Source: CAZMLC01 sp964567125 (GTDB lineage: Bacteria > Verrucomicrobiota > Kiritimatiellia > RFP12 > UBA1067). From it: a DNA stretch of 18,697 nucleotides. The DNA is taken from positions 1-18,697 of the forward strand of contig CAZMLC010000056.1 in the NCBI GenBank assembly GCA_964567125.1, written 5' to 3'. Position numbers and translations under genes: made by a program. The notes beneath the pieces are model-generated. The model searched no databases. It saw nothing but the letters and a program-made list of their open reading frames with translations, and had not been told where the DNA came from. Below, one piece after another: positions 14,799-18,697 of this stretch (positions within the stretch are counted from its first letter, which is position 1; each line of letters begins with the position of its first letter).

Positions 14799-16136
14799 AT
14801 GCATTACACACATCTCGTCGCGGCATTGACACTGTTGAGTGCACTGACCGCGAAAACCTACGCAGAAATCCCTCTCCAAAATCCAACCGCTGCACATATC
14901 CAGCGTACCTGGAAAACGTTGAGCGAATCTACGGCGGAAAAACCTGCCTCTGTGCGGGTTCTCTTCTACGGCCAGTCCATCACGGCTCAGGCCTGGACGC
15001 AGACAGTGATGAAGAATCTCAAAGCGCAGTACCCGACGGTCCAGTTCGAATCCGCAAACTTAGCGATTGGCGGCTATTCATCGGAATCACTGATCCGCAC
15101 TGCGGATCATGATCTCTACCCGTGGTATCCGGATCTGCTCTTCTTCCACGTTTATGGATCGATTGACAAATATGAAGAAATCATCCGACAGGTGCGCGCA
15201 AAGACCACGGCGGAAGTCGTGCTCTGGTCCAGCCATCTCAACAACGACCCAGAAAAAAAGAATCCCAATGATGAGCGTGGCGAAAAAATTGAAGCGATTG
15301 CAAAAAAATACAACTGCATGTTCATCAATCTGCGTGAAAAGTGGCGCAAACATCTGGTGACAAACAGCATCAATTACACCAATCTGCTCTCCGACTCAAT
15401 CCATCTGCGCCCGACGGGCTGTGCGCTCTATGCGCAATTGATTACCGAGGAACTGGGCCGCAATCCCGCATTGGGCGACAATCCGACACAAGCCGGAGCC
15501 ATCACCTTTGTTCCGTTCAGCGCTGCAAAGAAGACCGCCCTTGGATATGAACTTGCATTTGACGGCAACCGCGTGGTCGCCGTCTCGGATGGCACAGGCA
15601 ACACAAACGTTTTCGCAACAGTGTTGTTCGACGGCAAATCGCCGGCTTGCGACGCATCGATGTGGGCGGTTTCACGTCCGAGCAACAACCCTAAAAACTG
15701 GATGCCCGCAATCAACAACATTGCCTTTACCAAACCCCTTGCGGAAGAGAACTGGACGTTGACCTGTCTCCCAGATTCCGCCACCAATGGATCTCCGGTT
15801 CATTTTAAGGTTGAAGGTTCTGTCACGGGTTTTTCCGGGGAAGGTTGGAGTACCAATCGTTTTGTCTCACCTACGGGCAGAGTCATCATCGAACCGTCGG
15901 ATTGGCGTCTTCCCTGGGCGCTCGGGTATGTCAAAATGGCATTGCCTGCCGACTTTCGTGTCACCTGGAAAACATATCCGCTTTTTGCCACAACCTTTAC
16001 GCCGCAAATACAGGGCAGAACAACGCGTCTGATTCAGGGATGCTCCAATACGCGTCATGTCCTGACCTTGGTACCATCACAGCCGGCCGCGCCACTGGGT
16101 ATCCGCGGATTCTGGGTTTACAGACCCGCCAAGTAA
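14799..16136 (+). CDS. Secreted SGNH hydrolase-like protein with C-terminal beta domain
   Basis: 445 residues from the ATG at 14799, which follows AAGG and the cytochrome stop by four bases. A signal peptide is present (MHYTHLVAALTLLSALTAKT, cleavage near YA at 21-22). Block I is FYGQSIT with Ser60 (Gln replaces the usual Asp before Ser). Block II is NLAIGGYSSES (87-97) and block V is DSIHLRPTG with Asp199 and His202. Block III, normally with Asn, reads FFHVYG (115-120) and lacks it. The second half (about 225-445) is a Trp-rich beta-sandwich-like region. This layout is recognisable from Verrucomicrobia/Lentisphaerae-type GDSL proteins. Activity is likely but less certain given the missing oxyanion-hole Asn. 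The last 19 bases overlap the 3' end of the minus-strand regulator gene. Confidence 0.82.
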   Translation: MHYTHLVAALTLLSALTAKTYAEIPLQNPTAAHIQRTWKTLSESTAEKPASVRVLFYGQSITAQAWTQTVMKNLKAQYPTVQFESANLAIGGYSSESLIRTADHDLYPWYPDLLFFHVYGSIDKYEEIIRQVRAKTTAEVVLWSSHLNNDPEKKNPNDERGEKIEAIAKKYNCMFINLREKWRKHLVTNSINYTNLLSDSIHLRPTGCALYAQLITEELGRNPALGDNPTQAGAITFVPFSAAKKTALGYELAFDGNRVVAVSDGTGNTNVFATVLFDGKSPACDASMWAVSRPSNNPKNWMPAINNIAFTKPLAEENWTLTCLPDSATNGSPVHFKVEGSVTGFSGEGWSTNRFVSPTGRVIIEPSDWRLPWALGYVKMALPADFRVTWKTYPLFATTFTPQIQGRTTRLIQGCSNTRHVLTLVPSQPAAPLGIRGFWVYRPAK

Positions 16137-17308
16137 CGCGTCCGATACGCGTTCATGGTGCAGCCCTGGACGCGTTTAAATACGCGATAGAGATTGATAT
16201 CGCTTCCGAAACCGCATTGCTCGCTGATCTGCTGAATCGGAAGCGATGTGCTGATCAGCAGCTTCTTTACGCGCTCCAGACGCACGCGCTGGATTTCGTC
16301 ATGAATCGAGCAATTAAAGGCCGTCCTGAACCGCAGCTCGAGCAAGCGCCGCGACACGCGGAACTGACGCGCAATCGTCGGCACGTCTAACGGACTGCCC
16401 GCATTCATCTGAATAAATTCCCGTACGCGTTTGGTAAACGCATCGGCGGCGTTTTCATCACGTGCCGTCGACGCGCGGATTACGACCTCCACGGCGTCAT
16501 AATGACGAAGCGGATTCTCCACCCGTTTGCGCCGCATCAACTGGTCCAGCAACTCAGCTGCCATAAAACCGCCGCGCATAAAATCGCAGCGGACACTTGA
16601 GAGCGTTGGTTGCAGCCCCGTACAGATTAGCTGATCATTGTCAACACCCAGTACCCCGACATCCTGCGGAATACGCAGATTAACCTCATGGCAGGCATTG
16701 ATCAACTGATAGGCCACCAAATCGCGCGCGGCAAAAATCCCCACCGGCTTGGGTAAACTGAGCAACCAGCGGCAAATGCGCTGAAAATCGAGCGGCATCG
16801 TCTGCTCCGGCAGGTCACCATAAAAAAATGAACAGGGAAACTGGTGCTCTTTCAGCACGGCGCTGAACCGTTCACCACGCAAAATGGACCAGTCACGATT
16901 CAAATGATCGCCCAGAAAAGCATAGTTCGGATATCCGCACCCCATCAGATGTTCAGCGGCGAGTTCGCCGACGCGCACCGTGTCGAGCGTCACGCGCGCA
17001 GCCTGCGAGAGCGGATCCTGCGGATGCAGAATCGCGACAAGCGGATCAAACAAAACAAGCGGGCGTCGGAAGGCGCGCAGCCGTTGTTCAAACGAAAGCA
17101 TCATCTGCCCCGCGATAATGCCGTTAAAGTCGCGCCAGGCTTGATCCGTAGCTGGACGCGGCTCCCCGGTCATGCCCTGCACCAACTGGATATGCCAAGG
17201 TCCGTAGATATGCGCATACTCCAAGATCCCTTGGACCTTTTCGCGTCCGGCTTGTGCCGAGGTCTCCTGGATGACCAAAACACGCGGAATATGTCGCAAT
17301 ACAGCCAT
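16118..17308 (-). CDS. AraC-family regulator with LacI-like sugar-sensor domain (XylR type)
   Basis: 396 residues. The ATG at 17308 follows GTGGAG eight bases upstream. Residues about 7-275 form a periplasmic-binding-protein-like sensor of the LacI class, seen in LAAEHLMGCGYPNYAFLGDHLNRDWSILRGERF split across the mid region and in PQDVGVLGVDNDQLICTGLQP. Residues about 290-394 form a two-helix-turn-helix AraC domain (VPTIARQFRVSRRLLELRFR; second HTH IQQISEQCGFGSDINLYRVFKR). E. coli XylR, which senses xylose, has the same order, and PVC bacteria carry many paralogues. The ligand is probably a sugar, but its identity is not visible. It is third in a run after the ABC ATPase and pgpA. It converges on the fourth SGNH gene with a 19-base coding overlap and might control that esterase. 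Confidence 0.92.
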   Translation of the reverse strand: MAVLRHIPRVLVIQETSAQAGREKVQGILEYAHIYGPWHIQLVQGMTGEPRPATDQAWRDFNGIIAGQMMLSFEQRLRAFRRPLVLFDPLVAILHPQDPLSQAARVTLDTVRVGELAAEHLMGCGYPNYAFLGDHLNRDWSILRGERFSAVLKEHQFPCSFFYGDLPEQTMPLDFQRICRWLLSLPKPVGIFAARDLVAYQLINACHEVNLRIPQDVGVLGVDNDQLICTGLQPTLSSVRCDFMRGGFMAAELLDQLMRRKRVENPLRHYDAVEVVIRASTARDENAADAFTKRVREFIQMNAGSPLDVPTIARQFRVSRRLLELRFRTAFNCSIHDEIQRVRLERVKKLLISTSLPIQQISEQCGFGSDINLYRVFKRVQGCTMNAYRTRYLAGL

Positions 17309-17335
17309 ACGCGGTACTCCACGCTGAGTCGCGTT

Positions 17336-17827
17336 TTATGCGGTGAGTGAGGGGAAGACGTGGTAGATCAGCAGAATCACGCCCACGGCGTAGAGGCCGC
17401 TGACCAGATCATCCAGCAAAATGCCCCACCCACCGTGCATCTGCTGATCGATCTGGCGTGCTGGCGGAATTTTGATGATGTCTAAGATGCGGAAGAGAAA
17501 AAAGCCTGCGGTGGCGATGAACCACAACGGCCCGGTCTGAATAAAAATCGGGACGACCAAATAACCGGCCACCTCATCTAACACGAAATTGCCGGGATCG
17601 GAATCCTGCCACCGCTTCTGCGCCCACGGTGTCAGCCAGAAATGCACGATACTGACGATGATCAGCGCGACAATCAGCGCTGTCCGTTGTTGCGCGACGG
17701 GCGTGCTCCAGACAATCGCCAGATGGAGCGCCACACCGAACAGCGTGGCAACCGTGCCGGGTGCCACAGGCGCGAGCCCTAACCCGAATGCTGTAGCTAA
17801 CATGATCTTGATTCGTTCCATCCACAT
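17336..17827 (-). CDS. pgpA: Phosphatidylglycerophosphatase A
   Basis: 163 residues, a membrane enzyme that removes phosphate from phosphatidylglycerol phosphate to give phosphatidylglycerol. Family motifs are all present: an N-terminal FGLGLAPVAPGTVATLFG (14-31), the acidic NFVLDEVAGYLV (80-91) and FFLFRILDIIKIPPA (109-123), then GGWGILLDDLVSG (132-144). Several hydrophobic segments fit a multi-pass membrane protein. The ATG at 17827 has AAAGGA eight bases upstream; ATG 17821 is an alternative. Only 21 bases separate it from the ABC ATPase gene upstream and 27 from the regulator downstream, so a single transcript is likely. Confidence 0.95.
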   Translation of the reverse strand: MWMERIKIMLATAFGLGLAPVAPGTVATLFGVALHLAIVWSTPVAQQRTALIVALIIVSIVHFWLTPWAQKRWQDSDPGNFVLDEVAGYLVVPIFIQTGPLWFIATAGFFLFRILDIIKIPPARQIDQQMHGGWGILLDDLVSGLYAVGVILLIYHVFPSLTA

Positions 17828-17848
17828 CGGGAAATTCCTTTCACACTT

Positions 17849-18697
17849 TTACTTTCGCATCACAATAACATGGTCGCGCGCAATGCACAATTCCGCCCGT
17901 TCACCGCTACGGTCGCGGCCTTCATAGGGGTTCAGCTCGCTCACTTTGACGTGGCACGCCTCACCTTTATTTGACATCACGGCGATCTGATGCTGTGCAA
18001 CTTCACCTAAATACGTTGTCTCAACAAACTGCCCTTGAACCCGATTGGGCAACGGATCAAGGCTATGCCCGAGGCTGATCGCCTCCGGACGGATACACAC
18101 ATCCACAGCTTCGCCGACATTAACGCCGGCAGGAACGCTCGTTGATGTAAAAACGCCGACATCGGTTTCAACGATGAGCTCGCCTGAAGCGATATGCGTG
18201 ACGCGTCCGAGGAAAAAGTTGCCTTCGCCAATAAACCCTGCAACAAAACGGTTGTTCGGCGCACGATAGACCTCTTCCGGCGTCCCGATCTGTTCGATGA
18301 TACCATCGCGCATCACAGCCAGCCGGTCGGCGATCGAAAGCGCCTCTTTCTGATCGTGCGTCACGTAAATCGCAGTCAACCCGACCTGTTTGCAAATCTT
18401 GCGGATCTCCGTACGCATTTCAATGCGCAGCTTGGCATCCAGATTCGAAAGCGGCTCGTCCAGCAGAAGACACTGCGGCTCAATGACCAAGGCCCGCGCC
18501 AGTGCGACGCGCTGCTGCTGTCCGCCGGAAAGCTGATTGGGTTTCTGCTTGGCGCGTTCCGCCAAGTGGACGCGGGCTAGCGCTTCATGCACGCGCCGGG
18601 TAATCTCCGCTTTGGACACCTTGCGCATTTCGAGGCCAAAAGCAACGTTTTCCGCCAGGGTAAGATGCGGCCATAACGCGTAACTTTGGAACATCAT
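17849..18697 (-). CDS. ABC transporter ATP-binding subunit, PotA/FbpC/MalK-like (N-terminus outside window)
   Basis: The C-terminal 282 residues of an importer ATPase; the Walker A part lies beyond base 18697, so the visible Met codons at the edge are internal. Seen in order: Q-loop FQSYALWPHLT, signature LSGGQQQR, Walker B CLLLDEPLSNLD, the switch His in YVTHDQKEAL, then a TOBE-type C-terminal half (GEGNFFLGRV, CIRPEAISLG, ETTYLGEVAQHQIAV). This is the CUT1/PotA-FbpC class of ATPases serving spermidine/putrescine, iron(III), or sugar/phosphonate importers. The YALWPHLT segment is common in FbpC/PotA-like members, but substrate cannot be fixed without the permease and binding protein. It leads into pgpA after 21 bases. 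Confidence 0.9.
   Translation of the reverse strand: MMFQSYALWPHLTLAENVAFGLEMRKVSKAEITRRVHEALARVHLAERAKQKPNQLSGGQQQRVALARALVIEPQCLLLDEPLSNLDAKLRIEMRTEIRKICKQVGLTAIYVTHDQKEALSIADRLAVMRDGIIEQIGTPEEVYRAPNNRFVAGFIGEGNFFLGRVTHIASGELIVETDVGVFTSTSVPAGVNVGEAVDVCIRPEAISLGHSLDPLPNRVQGQFVETTYLGEVAQHQIAVMSNKGEACHVKVSELNPYEGRDRSGERAELCIARDHVIVMRK

Overview
The window is bacterial, moderately GC-rich and densely coded. No gap between genes exceeds about 200 bases; the longest, 133-335, holds divergent promoters and AT-rich DNA. I see no tRNA, rRNA, CRISPR array or complete insertion sequence. Four secreted SGNH-fold esterases of different subfamilies, an AraC regulator with a LacI-like sensor domain, a multiheme cytochrome fused to HEAT/TPR repeats and DUF4339/GYF-like coiled-coil proteins together resemble anaerobic, polysaccharide-degrading members of the PVC group (Kiritimatiellota, Lentisphaerota, Verrucomicrobiota). 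That assignment is inferred from gene content; no marker gene is present.

Left part (1-4500). A gene cut off by the window edge (minus) lies divergent to two overlapping plus-strand esterases, an SGNH hydrolase and a CE6/SASA-type acetylesterase. A third esterase (minus, CE3-like) converges on them. It is divergent from a fermentative D-lactate dehydrogenase that carries an unusual four-cysteine C-terminal tail and a palindrome over its promoter.

Middle part (4214-11563, all minus). Read in transcription order: a coiled-coil protein with two GYF-like domains, purL (single-chain FGAM synthase), mtaB (tRNA methylthiotransferase) and a small membrane-anchored protein that overlaps the mtaB stop. 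The purL-mtaB gap holds a strong hairpin with a Shine-Dalgarno-like loop and a possible 12-codon leader ORF.

Right part (11755-18697). A plus-strand run holds a NYN-LOTUS RNase-like protein, an octaheme cytochrome c with HEAT and TPR repeats, and a fourth SGNH hydrolase. Opposing it is a minus-strand run: an ABC transporter ATPase (cut by the window edge), pgpA, and a XylR-like regulator whose last codons overlap the end of the fourth SGNH gene in antisense.

Taken together, the esterases and the regulator suggest removal of acyl groups from polysaccharides or glycans, and ldhA suggests fermentation. purL, mtaB and pgpA are housekeeping genes. No single complete new defence or mobile system is evident. 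The most unusual items are the cytochrome-HEAT-TPR fusion and its gene neighbourhood, the D-LDH cysteine tail, the purL-mtaB leader structure, and the duplicated GYF-like coiled-coil protein divergent from a NYN-LOTUS gene.
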